A DNA stretch of 64,000 bases from Sphingomonas oryzagri (GTDB lineage: Bacteria; Pseudomonadota; Alphaproteobacteria; Sphingomonadales; Sphingomonadaceae), in NCBI RefSeq assembly GCF_029906645.1, contig NZ_JARYGZ010000001.1, positions 1,297,208-1,361,207 on the forward strand, read 5' to 3'. A program made the translations under genes and the position numbers. The first letter of the stretch is position 1. Each line of letters starts with the position of its first letter. Shown here piece after piece: positions 49,849 through 58,829 of this stretch. The notes below the pieces were generated by a model. The model saw only the letters and a program-made list of their open reading frames with translations, ran no database searches and had not been told where the DNA came from.

Positions 49849-51339
49849 TCAGGCGGCCCTGGCGGGATCGGCGCCGCAGTAACGCGCGATATAGGCGGCA
49901 TGTTCGGGCAGTCCCGCCACGGTGCGCGACACCTGCTCGCGCAGGGTGCCGAGCAGGCCCGCCAGTTCGTCGTCGCGCAGCTTGCCGGCGATCGGATGCC
50001 AGGTGCGGGGCGTGATCCCCTGCCCCATCATTACCTGCACCCAGCTATTCTCGGCGAACAGTTCCTCGTTCCTGCGGAATACGCGGCCGGTCTCGCGGAA
50101 CAGCTCGATCTTCTGGGCGAGCGTGTCGGGGATCGCCATCGTTGCGCACTGGCGCCAGAACGGGCTGTCGCGCCGCTCGGTCGCCTTGTAGTGGAGGATC
50201 AGGAAGTCGCGGATCTGGATCATGTCCTGATCCTGCTGATCGTTGAACTCGGCGACGTCGCGCGCGCTGATCTCACCCGCCGGCATCATCCGGATCAGCC
50301 GCAGGATGGCCCGCTGGATCAGGTGGATGCTGGTCGATTCCAGCGGCTCCATGAAGCCGCCCGAAAGCCCGATGGCGATGCAGTTGCGATACCATTGCCG
50401 GCGCCGCGATCCGGTGACGAAGCGCAGGTGGTTGGGCTCGGTGAGCACCTGCCCCTCGACATTGCCGAACAGCCGCTCCAGCGCCTTTTCACGGCTCAGA
50501 TAGCGGCTGCAGAAGACGATGCCGTTGCCGGTGCGGTGCTGCAGCGGGATGCGCCATTGCCAGCCCGCGTCGTGCGCCATGGCACGCGTGTAGGGCACGG
50601 GCGGGCGGACATTCTCGGTCTGCACCGCGATCGCGGAATCGCAGGGCAGCCAGTGGGTCCAGTCGTCGAAGCCCGCGTGGAGCGTCTGCTCGATCAGCAG
50701 CGCGCGGAAGCCGGTGCAATCGAGGAACAGGTCGCCCTCGATCCGGGTGCCGGACTCCAGCACCAGAGCGGCGATGTCGCCGGTCTCGCCATCGAGATCG
50801 ACCTGCGCGATCTTGCCCTCGACGCGCTTCGCGCCGTCCTTCTCCGCCATCTGCCGCAGAAAACGCGCGTAGAGAGAGGAATCGAGCTGGTAGGCGTAGT
50901 TCATGCGATCATCGGGCAGGTGTGCGAACTTGCCCTGCAGCGCGGCGACCAGTTCCAGGCAATAATCGTCGTAGGATTGGGTGTGGCCCTTCGACAGCCC
51001 GTGCAGCCAGAAATGCTGGAAACCGGCGGACCAGTGATCCTTCCCTGTCGATCCGAAACTGTGGAAGTAGCGGTCGCCACCGTCCTTCCACCCATCGAAC
51101 AGAATACCGAGTTTGAAGGTCGCCTGCGTAGCCCGCATGAAATCCGCCTCGGCAATGCCGAGCAGGCGGTTGTAGTTGACCAGCGGCGGGATGGTGGACT
51201 CGCCCACGCCGATCGTGCCGATCTGCTCGGACTCCACCAGTGTCAGGTCCACCGTCGCCCCCATCGTCCGGGCGATGGCAGCGGCGGCCATCCAGCCGGC
51301 GGTGCCGCCGCCCGCAATCACGATCTTGCGTGGGCGCAT
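49849..51339 (-). CDS. Flavin-dependent tryptophan-halogenase family protein 1
   Basis: This is a 496-residue flavoprotein of the tryptophan halogenase family. The FAD motif GGGTAGWMAA is at residues 10-19, the active-site lysine equivalent is K76 in TFKLGIL, and the signature GWQWRIP is at 259-265. EPLESTS follows near residue 332. All known catalytic marks are kept, so halogenation is plausible, but the substrate is unlikely to be free tryptophan in this context. ATG 51339 has GGAG six bases upstream; ATG 51354, which overlaps the cupin stop (ATGA), is an alternative. It sits in a SapC, cupin and TonB receptor gene set seen in sphingomonads and Caulobacter. Confidence 0.88.
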   Translation of the reverse strand: MRPRKIVIAGGGTAGWMAAAAIARTMGATVDLTLVESEQIGTIGVGESTIPPLVNYNRLLGIAEADFMRATQATFKLGILFDGWKDGGDRYFHSFGSTGKDHWSAGFQHFWLHGLSKGHTQSYDDYCLELVAALQGKFAHLPDDRMNYAYQLDSSLYARFLRQMAEKDGAKRVEGKIAQVDLDGETGDIAALVLESGTRIEGDLFLDCTGFRALLIEQTLHAGFDDWTHWLPCDSAIAVQTENVRPPVPYTRAMAHDAGWQWRIPLQHRTGNGIVFCSRYLSREKALERLFGNVEGQVLTEPNHLRFVTGSRRRQWYRNCIAIGLSGGFMEPLESTSIHLIQRAILRLIRMMPAGEISARDVAEFNDQQDQDMIQIRDFLILHYKATERRDSPFWRQCATMAIPDTLAQKIELFRETGRVFRRNEELFAENSWVQVMMGQGITPRTWHPIAGKLRDDELAGLLGTLREQVSRTVAGLPEHAAYIARYCGADPARAA

Positions 51340-51350
51340 GGAATCTCCGT

Positions 51351-52382
51351 TCATCGGCTCAGCTGTCTCAAGAGGAAGGCGCGCAGGCGGCCCGCGCTTT
51401 CGGCGGTCAAGGGATCGAGCACCGAGCGACCGCCTTCGGGAATGTGGGCGACAACATCGTCGCCGTTGCCGAACACGTAGTGATCGAACAGTTCGCGCCA
51501 GTGTTGCTTCTCGTCGTCGGGCAGATCGCGGATCGCCATGATCGCGTGGTTGAGCGCGTCCTGCGGCTGGCCCATCCAGCGCGGCGTCTCGCGCCACCAG
51601 TAATTGAGCAGGATGTTGAACTGCTCCAACCCCTCGACATGGTGCCACCACATCGAGGGAATGTAGAGCGCATCGCCCGGCTCCAGCTCTGCGACCAACG
51701 CGTGGTCGAGCGCCTCGCGGAAGCGGGGGTGCGCTACGAAATCGGGATCGTGGAAATCGACCATGCTGATGGCGCGCCCGGCCGGCGTGTTGTCGATCGG
51801 ACCGAGATAGAGGTTGCGGAACTGTTCGCGTGGGAAGAGCGTGAAACGGCGCCGCCCCGCCGCCACGCAGGCGAGATTGTGCGGAAAGTCGTTGTGCGCA
51901 GCGATCCGCGTCCGCGTGCCGATCCAGATGCTCGCCAGCGCCGAGCGATCGCCGAGGTCGACATGGTTCGCCTCGTGCAGCCCGGTGAAGAAATCGCGCA
52001 CATTGATCGAAGCGAGGTAGATGGGCGGTGCTTCCGCCATCGTCTCGGCACGGTCGACATGTGCGAAGATTTCGGGGAGCTTACCGCGGAAAGTCTGGAA
52101 GTTCATGCCCATCGCCGCGTCGTAAAACATGCGGCCGTCATTGCCCTCGGTGCCGACCGAGACGGTGAACGGCACAGGCTTGTGATGCTGCAACAGATAA
52201 TCGCGCGCTGCCTTGCCAGATCGCTTGGCCGCAGCGACCAGCGGCCAGTCTGCGACCAGCCCGCGCACCACGAAGGGCCGCTCCGCCGCGCGCAACGTGC
52301 GATCGAGATCGGCCGCGTCGGCGACCGCGATCTCGGGCACCGCAGGGAGCGCGCGCAGCAGGCCGGGATCGGCCTCAGCCAT
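51351..52382 (-). CDS. JmjC/cupin-like protein
   Basis: This is a 343-residue cupin-like protein. The core has an HxD-type metal site in IAAHNDFPHNLACV and a later histidine in MWWHHVEGL, resembling the JmjC/FIH hydroxylase fold. RRRFTLFPREQ and YLGPIDNTPAGRA are typical of the cupin-8 group, and RWMGQPQDALNHAIMAIRDL is a helical tail. Family members hydroxylate proteins or small molecules using iron and 2-oxoglutarate, but its substrate is unknown. It overlaps SapC by eight bases and the halogenase by up to four. Confidence 0.85.
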   Translation of the reverse strand: MAEADPGLLRALPAVPEIAVADAADLDRTLRAAERPFVVRGLVADWPLVAAAKRSGKAARDYLLQHHKPVPFTVSVGTEGNDGRMFYDAAMGMNFQTFRGKLPEIFAHVDRAETMAEAPPIYLASINVRDFFTGLHEANHVDLGDRSALASIWIGTRTRIAAHNDFPHNLACVAAGRRRFTLFPREQFRNLYLGPIDNTPAGRAISMVDFHDPDFVAHPRFREALDHALVAELEPGDALYIPSMWWHHVEGLEQFNILLNYWWRETPRWMGQPQDALNHAIMAIRDLPDDEKQHWRELFDHYVFGNGDDVVAHIPEGGRSVLDPLTAESAGRLRAFLLRQLSR

Positions 52383-53094
52383 GGCGGAGGCGCCAGTTCT
52401 TGCGCGCGATCAGCTTCGCGAAATTGCCGATCGAGGCGACCGCCATGAAAATGGGGAGCAGGTAGCCGCTCAGGTGAAGCTCACCCAGCGCATCGGCATC
52501 GAGCGAACGCAGCCGGTCCTCGTCGATCGTGTGGAAGCCGACGAGGCGGTTGGCCGATCCGTCGTCGAGCGTGATGTCCAGCGTCAGCGGCTCGAGCAGT
52601 TCGTGGCGACGCAGCGCCTCGAAGAAACCGGCATAGTCCTGGTAGCCCGCGTCCAGTTCGCAGAGCTGGGCCGAGACGCGCTCCAGATACGGCGTCGCGC
52701 GCCCGTCCTGATCGAAGACCCGCACGCCCTCCCCGTCGCGATCGATGCGCGGGCTCGCCATGTCGATATGAACCTGCTTGGCTTCGAAGCCATCGCGGCG
52801 CCCGCCGATCAGGAAGGGCTGGATGTCGACCGAGAGCGGCCGATAGCCGGCATCCCAATGCCCGTTCGAGACGAACAGATTCTCACCCGCCTCGAAGCCG
52901 AACAAGGCGACCGCCGTGAATTTGTCGCGATCCAGGTCGAGGCGGAACAGGATAGGGTAATCGAGCTGCAGCTTGCGGAATTCGGACGGCACCGCGAGCG
53001 CCATCATCATGTCGTCGCCAAGTTCCGCCGCGCGATCGGTACGGATGCGAAGGTCGCGATGGGTGTCGGCGGTGAGGATCGCGTGGCTGGACAT
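52375..53094 (-). CDS. SapC-family protein
   Basis: This is a 239-residue protein matching SapC of proteobacteria: KLQLDYPILFRLD, FTAVALFGFEAGENLFV and WDAGYRPLSVDIQPFLIG, with LCELDAGYQDYAGFFEALRRHELLEPL later. The name comes from an S-layer/antimicrobial-peptide context, but its function is not established. In sphingomonads and Caulobacter it regularly accompanies tryptophan-halogenase homologues and large TonB receptors. Its start overlaps the upstream halogenase stop by one base (TGATG). Confidence 0.82.
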   Translation of the reverse strand: MSSHAILTADTHRDLRIRTDRAAELGDDMMMALAVPSEFRKLQLDYPILFRLDLDRDKFTAVALFGFEAGENLFVSNGHWDAGYRPLSVDIQPFLIGGRRDGFEAKQVHIDMASPRIDRDGEGVRVFDQDGRATPYLERVSAQLCELDAGYQDYAGFFEALRRHELLEPLTLDITLDDGSANRLVGFHTIDEDRLRSLDADALGELHLSGYLLPIFMAVASIGNFAKLIARKNWRLRHG

Positions 53095-54656
53095 CAGGAG
53101 GCATGTTCCTTGAGATCGACCACGCCCGCGTCACGACGCAGTGCGGCCAGATAGGCGCGGTTGGTGGGAAGGCTGGCGACGAGCGATCGCCCGCGCTGCT
53201 CGACCTGGCGCAGCATCGCGGTGGTATGCTGCAGCGTGCCGATGCGGATCGCCCCCGGCTCGGGCGGCGCGAAACCCATGCCGTACAGCACATATTGGTG
53301 GCTGGCCGCCGGAAACACCTCCTCGATCGCGGGGAAGTCCCGGTTCGAAGGCGGCTGGTGCTTCCACAGCCGCAGTAGATCGACGAGACGCTGCGGAACC
53401 GAAGCCGGATCGCGATGCGCGCGCCAGTAAGGCTCCTCGCGGCGGCTGAGCAGATAGTGAAGTTTCAGGAACTCAACGATCCGATCCCAGCGATAGCGGA
53501 ACAGCGCATTGAAGCGATCGGCATGGATATCCATCACGTCGCGCGACGCCGGGAAGTTGTCGAGCAGCGCGTTGAGCGACAGCTCGATCAATACGATCGC
53601 CGAGGCTTCCAGCGGTTCGAGGAAGCCGGCGGACAGGCCGATGGCGAGGCAATTGCGCTCCCAGAAGCGCTCCCGATGGCCGGACCGGAACGCCAGGCGA
53701 CGCGGGTTCAGATCATCGATCGAAACACCCGGCATCGCCCCGACGAGATAATCGGCGAGGATTCCCGCCGCGTCATCGTCGCTGGCATATGCCGAGGAAT
53801 AGACGCAACCGATGCCGCGGCGGGTCGGCAAACCGATATCCCAAAGCCAGCCCGCCCGGTGAGCGGTCGCGATCGTCTGCGAAGCTATCGGCGAGTCATC
53901 TGCGACAGGCACCTGCACCGCCAGCGCGCGGTCGTTGAACAGCACATCGCTGCGATCAAGAAAGGGCACGCCATATTCGCCAGCGATGAGCAGCGCGGTG
54001 TGACCGCTGCAATCGAGGAACAGATCGCCGGTGATCTCCCCCGATCCGCGGGTACGGACGGCGGCTATGTCTCCGTCTTCCACGCGATCGACGCCGACGA
54101 CATGGTCGCGCACCAGCCGCACGCCGAGCTTCTCGGTGGCATGTCGGGTGAGCAGCGCCGCGAGCTTCCCGGCGTCGAGATGATAAGCGTAGTTCAAAGC
54201 GCCGGCATAATCCGGCATCGCCCGCTGGCGCGGCGCCAGATCCGCCGCGCAGACATTTGACTGCGTGGCGACCGTCGCCGCGAAGGATCGATCGCCCGAC
54301 AGACGCCAACCTTCCACGATCGCGGCCGGTTCGCCTTCGATCGGCGGTACGAATGGGTGATCATAGCTCTCGTCCCCGCCGGCCACCCAGCCGTCGAAGC
54401 GCGAGCCCTGCTTGAACGAACCGTCGCAAGCGAGGAGGAATTCCGCCTCGGATATGCCGATCCGCTCCAGCGTCCGGCGCATCGTCGGCCACGTCCCCTC
54501 GCCGACGCCGATGGTGGGCACGTCGGGCGATTCCACCAGGGTGACGTGGATCGGATGCGCGGCATCGGCATCGGCGCGCGCGGCGATCAGGCAGGCAGCC
54601 AGCCACCCGGCCGTACCACCGCCGACGATCACGATCTCGGAAATGGGCCTGTTCAC
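53094..54656 (-). CDS. Flavin-dependent tryptophan-halogenase family protein 2
   Basis: This is a 520-residue paralogue of the halogenase at 49849-51339. The FAD motif [10 protein letters not shown] is at residues 11-20 and the active-site lysine equivalent is K82 (SFKQGSR). The signature reads GWLWDIG instead of GWxWxIP, so its last position is changed. Segment [12 protein letters not shown] is kept. It starts at a GTG with AGGACG ahead. A hairpin terminator separates it from the receptor gene. The changed signature suggests a different or lost halogenation step. Confidence 0.85.
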   Translation of the reverse strand: MNRPISEIVIVGGGTAGWLAACLIAARADADAAHPIHVTLVESPDVPTIGVGEGTWPTMRRTLERIGISEAEFLLACDGSFKQGSRFDGWVAGGDESYDHPFVPPIEGEPAAIVEGWRLSGDRSFAATVATQSNVCAADLAPRQRAMPDYAGALNYAYHLDAGKLAALLTRHATEKLGVRLVRDHVVGVDRVEDGDIAAVRTRGSGEITGDLFLDCSGHTALLIAGEYGVPFLDRSDVLFNDRALAVQVPVADDSPIASQTIATAHRAGWLWDIGLPTRRGIGCVYSSAYASDDDAAGILADYLVGAMPGVSIDDLNPRRLAFRSGHRERFWERNCLAIGLSAGFLEPLEASAIVLIELSLNALLDNFPASRDVMDIHADRFNALFRYRWDRIVEFLKLHYLLSRREEPYWRAHRDPASVPQRLVDLLRLWKHQPPSNRDFPAIEEVFPAASHQYVLYGMGFAPPEPGAIRIGTLQHTTAMLRQVEQRGRSLVASLPTNRAYLAALRRDAGVVDLKEHAS

Positions 54657-54720
54657 CGTCCTGTCCGTTCGTCTGTCCGAGCCATCCTGTCCGTGCCGTC
54701 TTGTGCGCCCCGAACAGGCA

Positions 54721-54750
54721 AAAGGCCACACCTTGCCGGGTGTGGCCTTT
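54721..54750 (-). terminator. Intrinsic terminator after the large TonB receptor gene
   Basis: Arms AAAGGCCACACC and GGTGTGGCCTTT (12 bases each) enclose a 6-base loop. On the minus strand the hairpin is followed by a short T-run. It lies between the receptor and halogenase 2, so downstream genes are probably expressed by read-through or their own promoter. Confidence 0.7.
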
Positions 54751-54774
54751 CTGTTACCGGATCGGGCCTTACGC

Positions 54775-57700
54775 TCAGAAGTTGATACGGACGCCGGCCG
54801 AGTAACGCGCCGATCCCGGCGACACATAGGTCACGTTCCGGCTCGAACGCTGATGCTGGCGCTGCGACGAGTTGGTCAGGTTGATACCCTCGAAGAACAC
54901 GCTGAAGTTCTTGCGGAACTCCCAGCTCGCGCTGGCATCGAGCTGATTATAGGATTCGACGTAGGTCGGGTTCGGCCCGCCGCCGGCAAGGAACTTGGCA
55001 CGCCAATCCCAAGCGATGCGCGCCTGGATACCATTCTTGTCGTAGAAGCCGACGACGTTGGCGGTATCCGACAGGCCGAGCAGCGCGAACTGGCTGACAC
55101 TGGCGGGAAGCGCATTGTTATACTTCGCCGACCCATCCACCAGCGTATAGTTCAGGATGACACCGAAGCCGGTATCCCAGAAATTGTGCTGGAGGCCGAA
55201 TTCCCATCCGTGGATCGTCGCCTTCTGGTCGCTGTTGTACGGTTGCGAGATCTGGAAATCGAGCGCGTTGTCTTCGGGCAGACCGAAAATGTCACCCAGA
55301 TAATTGCCCGCCGCATCGCGCCCGGTGATGTTCACCGAGTCCGGATAGTGGGTGAAGATGTAGTTCCGTATATCCGTGGTGTTGGCGTTGGCGCCGAGCG
55401 CGGCGATGGCGGCCTGGTAGCGCGGGCCGTCGGCCGGGTTGGTCAAACCGAACGCCGGGGTATCGACGCGGGTCTGGCCGATGAAGTTGCTCACCTTCTT
55501 GTGGAAATAGGCGATCGAAAGGTAGCTCGTCGGTGTGTAATACCACTCCGCCGACAAATCGATATTCTTCGACTTGTACGGCAGCAGGCCCGGATTGCCC
55601 TGCGAGCCCGTGCCGTTGGCGATGCGGAACAGCTGATCCACCGTCTGGCCGCCCTGCAGGCTGTTATAATCGGCACGTGCGATCGTGTGGCTGTACGAAG
55701 CACGCAGTTTCACATTCCGGATCGGCTGGAAGTCGAAATCGACCGCCGGCAGCCAGTTGTGATACTTGCCCTTCAGCGTGGTGAAGGCGCTGTCACCCGA
55801 ATAGATGACGTCGAATTCGTTGGCCGACACCCACCGGGTGCCGTTCGGCACCGGCACGAGCGCCGATGAGTCGATCGTCGTCTTTTCATAACGCAGGCCG
55901 GCGAAGACATGCGCGGGGCGCCCGAACAGATTGAACTTGCTGTTGATCTGCAGGTATGGCGCGTAGGTCTTCTCGTCGAGGCGGCGATCGGCCGTATAAG
56001 GCAGCAGGCACTGCCCGTCGCCACCGCAGGTGCCGTACAGGCTGTCGATCAGCGCCACCATCTTCTTCACGTCGAACGTGTAGAATTGCTGGATCATGTT
56101 CGGGTCGTTCGCACCCGGCAGACCCGAAAAGCCCTTCGGCAGGTTGGTCAGGTGGAAAAGGTCGTCCGGAATATCGGACGCCGGGCCGGCGCCACCCCAG
56201 GTATCGTGCTGGTTGACGCTGTAGGCCGTACGAACCTTGTTATCGATGTAGGAGAAACCGAAATCGAGGCTCTCGATGAAGTCGAGCGCGCCGGTGCGGT
56301 TCTCGTAGTGACCGATGAACTGCCCCTGATTGATGCGATCCTTGAACAGGGAGTTGCGGAATGCATTGCCCGTCGGCGTGATCAGCGACGCATCGAGCGG
56401 ATCGATACCCGGATACATCGAATAGGAGATGGTCGGCAGATAATGAGTGAAATCGATCGTCTGGTCCTCGATACCGAAGATCGCGGTGCCGACCGAGTTG
56501 CTGTTGCCCAAACCGTTGTGTGGCTTCGACTGCGCCGTCGAATGATGGCCGTCGAGCGTGATCGTCAGGCCATCGATCGGCGTCTTCCAGGCCAGATTGC
56601 CACCCAGCGACCGGTTGATGTTGCGAACCGAGGTGAGCGAACCCGAATAAGCAAGATCCTTCACTTCGTTGGCGTTGAAATGCTCCGAATAGAAATCGGG
56701 GCCGGAGACGGGACCGTCCGTCCATGCGCTCGTCGTATTGTTGTGGTTGAACCAGATGCCGACGCTCTGATCGAGGGTGGTCACCGTCTGCTGCGAGAAG
56801 GTGTAGTCGAGCGTCGCCGTCAGGTTGTCGGTCGGCCGCGCCTGGAGGACAGCCTGCCCGTTGATGCGCTCGCGCTTGAAATCGACCAGATCGTAGCCGC
56901 CATTCTGCGGCACCTGATAGACGTCGGTCGGCCCGGGATGGTTCGTGATGTTGCCGTAGCGCGGATCACCCGGCTGGGCGAGCGAGCCCCAGTTGTTCTC
57001 GTTGCCCAGATAACCGTCGCGCCAGCCGAAATTGGCCGAGTTCTGGCTACCCTTGCGAAGCTGATAGATACCGTTGACGAGAATGCCTATCCTGTCGTCC
57101 GCGAAGGTATCGCTGAAGATGCCCGACACTTCCGGCGTTACCGGATCCTTGCCGTTGCGCGAGGTGTCGAGGACGCCCTTCGCCGAAACGCTGCCGTGCA
57201 GGCCCGGCTTGTCGAACGGACGCGGCGAGCGGATGTTGATCGTGGCGCCGATACCGCCCGATTCCACCGTCGCGCGGCCGGACTTGTAGACCTCAAGCGC
57301 GGCCACGCCTTCCGACGCTAGGTTGCCGAAGTCGAAGGAGCGCGACGCGGGCGCACTGAGGCCATCGCCGATGAACGCGGTCGGCATCTGGCGGCCGTTG
57401 AGCGTGACGAGATTGTATTCCGGGCCGAAACCGCGGACGGTCACGAACTGGCCCTCACCATTGCTGCGCGAAATCGACACGCCGGTGATGCGCTGGAGCG
57501 ATTCCGCGAGGTTCGTATCGGGGAACTTGCCGATGTCCTCGGCAGAGATCGCATCGACCACGCCCTGGGCGTTGCGCTTCAGGTCCGCCGATTTCTGCAG
57601 CGACGCGCGGATACCGGTGACGATGATCTCGTTGGCCGCTGCCGGATCGGCCGGGTTTGCCGCGCTCACCGCCAGATTGGCGGGCTGCTGCGGCGGAAGA

Positions 57701-57813
57701 CCAGCCGGTGCGGACGTGTCCTGCGCCATGGCGATCTGCGGAATGCCCACCAGAGCCGCAGTCGATACGCCGATGACGAGATGCGAAAGCGAACGAGCCC
57801 TCAGGCTGCGCAT
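54775..57813 (-). CDS. Large TonB-dependent receptor, carbohydrate type
   Basis: This is a 1012-residue outer-membrane receptor with a signal peptide (hydrophobic run to about IAMAQD). A TonB-box-like [15 protein letters not shown] follows, then a plug with [35 protein letters not shown] and [14 protein letters not shown]. The barrel ends in AGVRINF. The sequence style is that of the very large Caulobacter/Xanthomonas receptors that bring in glycans. It lies directly downstream of GH16 and GH55-like genes, so a glucan oligosaccharide is a plausible ligand. Two LacI-like sites lie in its promoter region. Confidence 0.92.
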   Translation of the reverse strand: MRSLRARSLSHLVIGVSTAALVGIPQIAMAQDTSAPAGLPPQQPANLAVSAANPADPAAANEIIVTGIRASLQKSADLKRNAQGVVDAISAEDIGKFPDTNLAESLQRITGVSISRSNGEGQFVTVRGFGPEYNLVTLNGRQMPTAFIGDGLSAPASRSFDFGNLASEGVAALEVYKSGRATVESGGIGATINIRSPRPFDKPGLHGSVSAKGVLDTSRNGKDPVTPEVSGIFSDTFADDRIGILVNGIYQLRKGSQNSANFGWRDGYLGNENNWGSLAQPGDPRYGNITNHPGPTDVYQVPQNGGYDLVDFKRERINGQAVLQARPTDNLTATLDYTFSQQTVTTLDQSVGIWFNHNNTTSAWTDGPVSGPDFYSEHFNANEVKDLAYSGSLTSVRNINRSLGGNLAWKTPIDGLTITLDGHHSTAQSKPHNGLGNSNSVGTAIFGIEDQTIDFTHYLPTISYSMYPGIDPLDASLITPTGNAFRNSLFKDRINQGQFIGHYENRTGALDFIESLDFGFSYIDNKVRTAYSVNQHDTWGGAGPASDIPDDLFHLTNLPKGFSGLPGANDPNMIQQFYTFDVKKMVALIDSLYGTCGGDGQCLLPYTADRRLDEKTYAPYLQINSKFNLFGRPAHVFAGLRYEKTTIDSSALVPVPNGTRWVSANEFDVIYSGDSAFTTLKGKYHNWLPAVDFDFQPIRNVKLRASYSHTIARADYNSLQGGQTVDQLFRIANGTGSQGNPGLLPYKSKNIDLSAEWYYTPTSYLSIAYFHKKVSNFIGQTRVDTPAFGLTNPADGPRYQAAIAALGANANTTDIRNYIFTHYPDSVNITGRDAAGNYLGDIFGLPEDNALDFQISQPYNSDQKATIHGWEFGLQHNFWDTGFGVILNYTLVDGSAKYNNALPASVSQFALLGLSDTANVVGFYDKNGIQARIAWDWRAKFLAGGGPNPTYVESYNQLDASASWEFRKNFSVFFEGINLTNSSQRQHQRSSRNVTYVSPGSARYSAGVRINF

Positions 57814-57857
57814 AATCCCCCTCCTAGACCCTGCCCGACTTTGTGTCGCGCATCGTT

Positions 57858-57869
57858 GTGAACGTTCAC
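57858..57869. promoter_or_regulatory. LacI-like palindrome before the receptor
   Basis: A perfect 12-base palindrome, GTGAACGTTCAC, centred on CG, about 45 bases upstream of the receptor ATG. It is a candidate site for the locus LacI protein. Confidence 0.5.
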
Positions 57870-57937
57870 TTCCGGATTCGGCCGACTCAAGTCAAGCCTT
57901 TCCCCCAGATGAACGATGCGATTTATGTCGAATTATG

Positions 57938-57952
57938 ACAGCGCTTGTCAAT
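57938..57952. promoter_or_regulatory. TGACAGCGCTTGTCA LacI-type site
   Basis: TGACA-GCGCT-TGTCA, an inverted repeat that resembles the TGACAnCGnTGTCA operators of alphaproteobacterial LacI regulators but has one extra base. It lies between the GH16 stop and the receptor start. A related site precedes the aldo/keto-reductase gene. Confidence 0.5.
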
Positions 57953-57992
57953 TTGTGTCATCAGCGCCACAGTTTTGGCGCGACGCTTTCGA

Positions 57993-58829
57993 TCAGCGTT
58001 CGCGCGTGGGCACGTCCGGCCAATAGCGAACATAATCGACAGTCATTCGCTGGGGGAAAATTGCATCGTCGATCCCCTCCTTGCCGCCCCAATCCCCACC
58101 GACCGCGACGTTGAGGATCATCTGATACGGGCGGGTGAAGGGCCAAGCCGCCGCACCGCCGGGCCGATCGTCGCGGACTTCCATATAGGCGCGATCGTCC
58201 GTGCCGATCCGGATGCGGTGCGGCAACCATTCCAGTTGGTAGCGATGATAAGCCGAGCACGCGGTGGCGACGCCGATCTCGGCGCCGCGCTGCGTTCCCT
58301 TCAGGTGGTTGAACGCGCCGCTGTGCACCGTGGCATGGACGACATTCGGCTGCCAGCCGACCATCTCCATCACATCGATCTCACCCTCATCAGGCCAGGT
58401 GCCGGTCGACGGGAGCAGCCAGATCGCCGGCCAGATCCCGCGTCCGCATGGCAGCTTTGCGCGGATCTCGTAGAAGCCGAAGCCCATCGCCTCCCGCGAT
58501 ACGAGCTTGGCCGAACTGTAGGCCTGCCCGCCCCAATCCTTGACGCCGGCCCGCGAGAGATTCTCGCGCCGCGCCTCGATGACGAGCGCACCCCGCTCGA
58601 TCCGCGCGTTGGCGGCACGATGTCCGGCATAATATTGCTTTTCGTGATTGGGCCAGCCGGTCGGGTTGCGATCCACATCGAAGCGCCATTTCGCATCGTC
58701 GATGCCGCGCCTGTCGAACTCATCGGACCATGCGGCCCTGCCGATCGGCACCGCCATCGGAGCATCGACGCGATAGTTGGTCGCGCCCAGTGTCGCGGCC
58801 TGCAGCATCAGCAGCATCGAGGCGATCAT
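57993..58829 (-). CDS. GH16-family beta-glucanase, secreted
   Basis: This is a 278-residue glycoside hydrolase with a signal peptide (IASMLLMLQAATLGA). The catalytic motif GEIDVME places the nucleophile at E150, the assisting aspartate at D152 and the acid/base at E155. Flanking GFGFYEIRAKLP and WPAIWLLPS are typical of GH16 laminarinases, which cut beta-1,3 (and mixed) glucans. The start overlaps the stop of the upstream GH55-like gene in an ATGA junction. The TonB receptor gene follows, fitting extracellular or periplasmic glucan cutting before uptake. Confidence 0.9.
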   Translation of the reverse strand: MIASMLLMLQAATLGATNYRVDAPMAVPIGRAAWSDEFDRRGIDDAKWRFDVDRNPTGWPNHEKQYYAGHRAANARIERGALVIEARRENLSRAGVKDWGGQAYSSAKLVSREAMGFGFYEIRAKLPCGRGIWPAIWLLPSTGTWPDEGEIDVMEMVGWQPNVVHATVHSGAFNHLKGTQRGAEIGVATACSAYHRYQLEWLPHRIRIGTDDRAYMEVRDDRPGGAAAWPFTRPYQMILNVAVGGDWGGKEGIDDAIFPQRMTVDYVRYWPDVPTRER

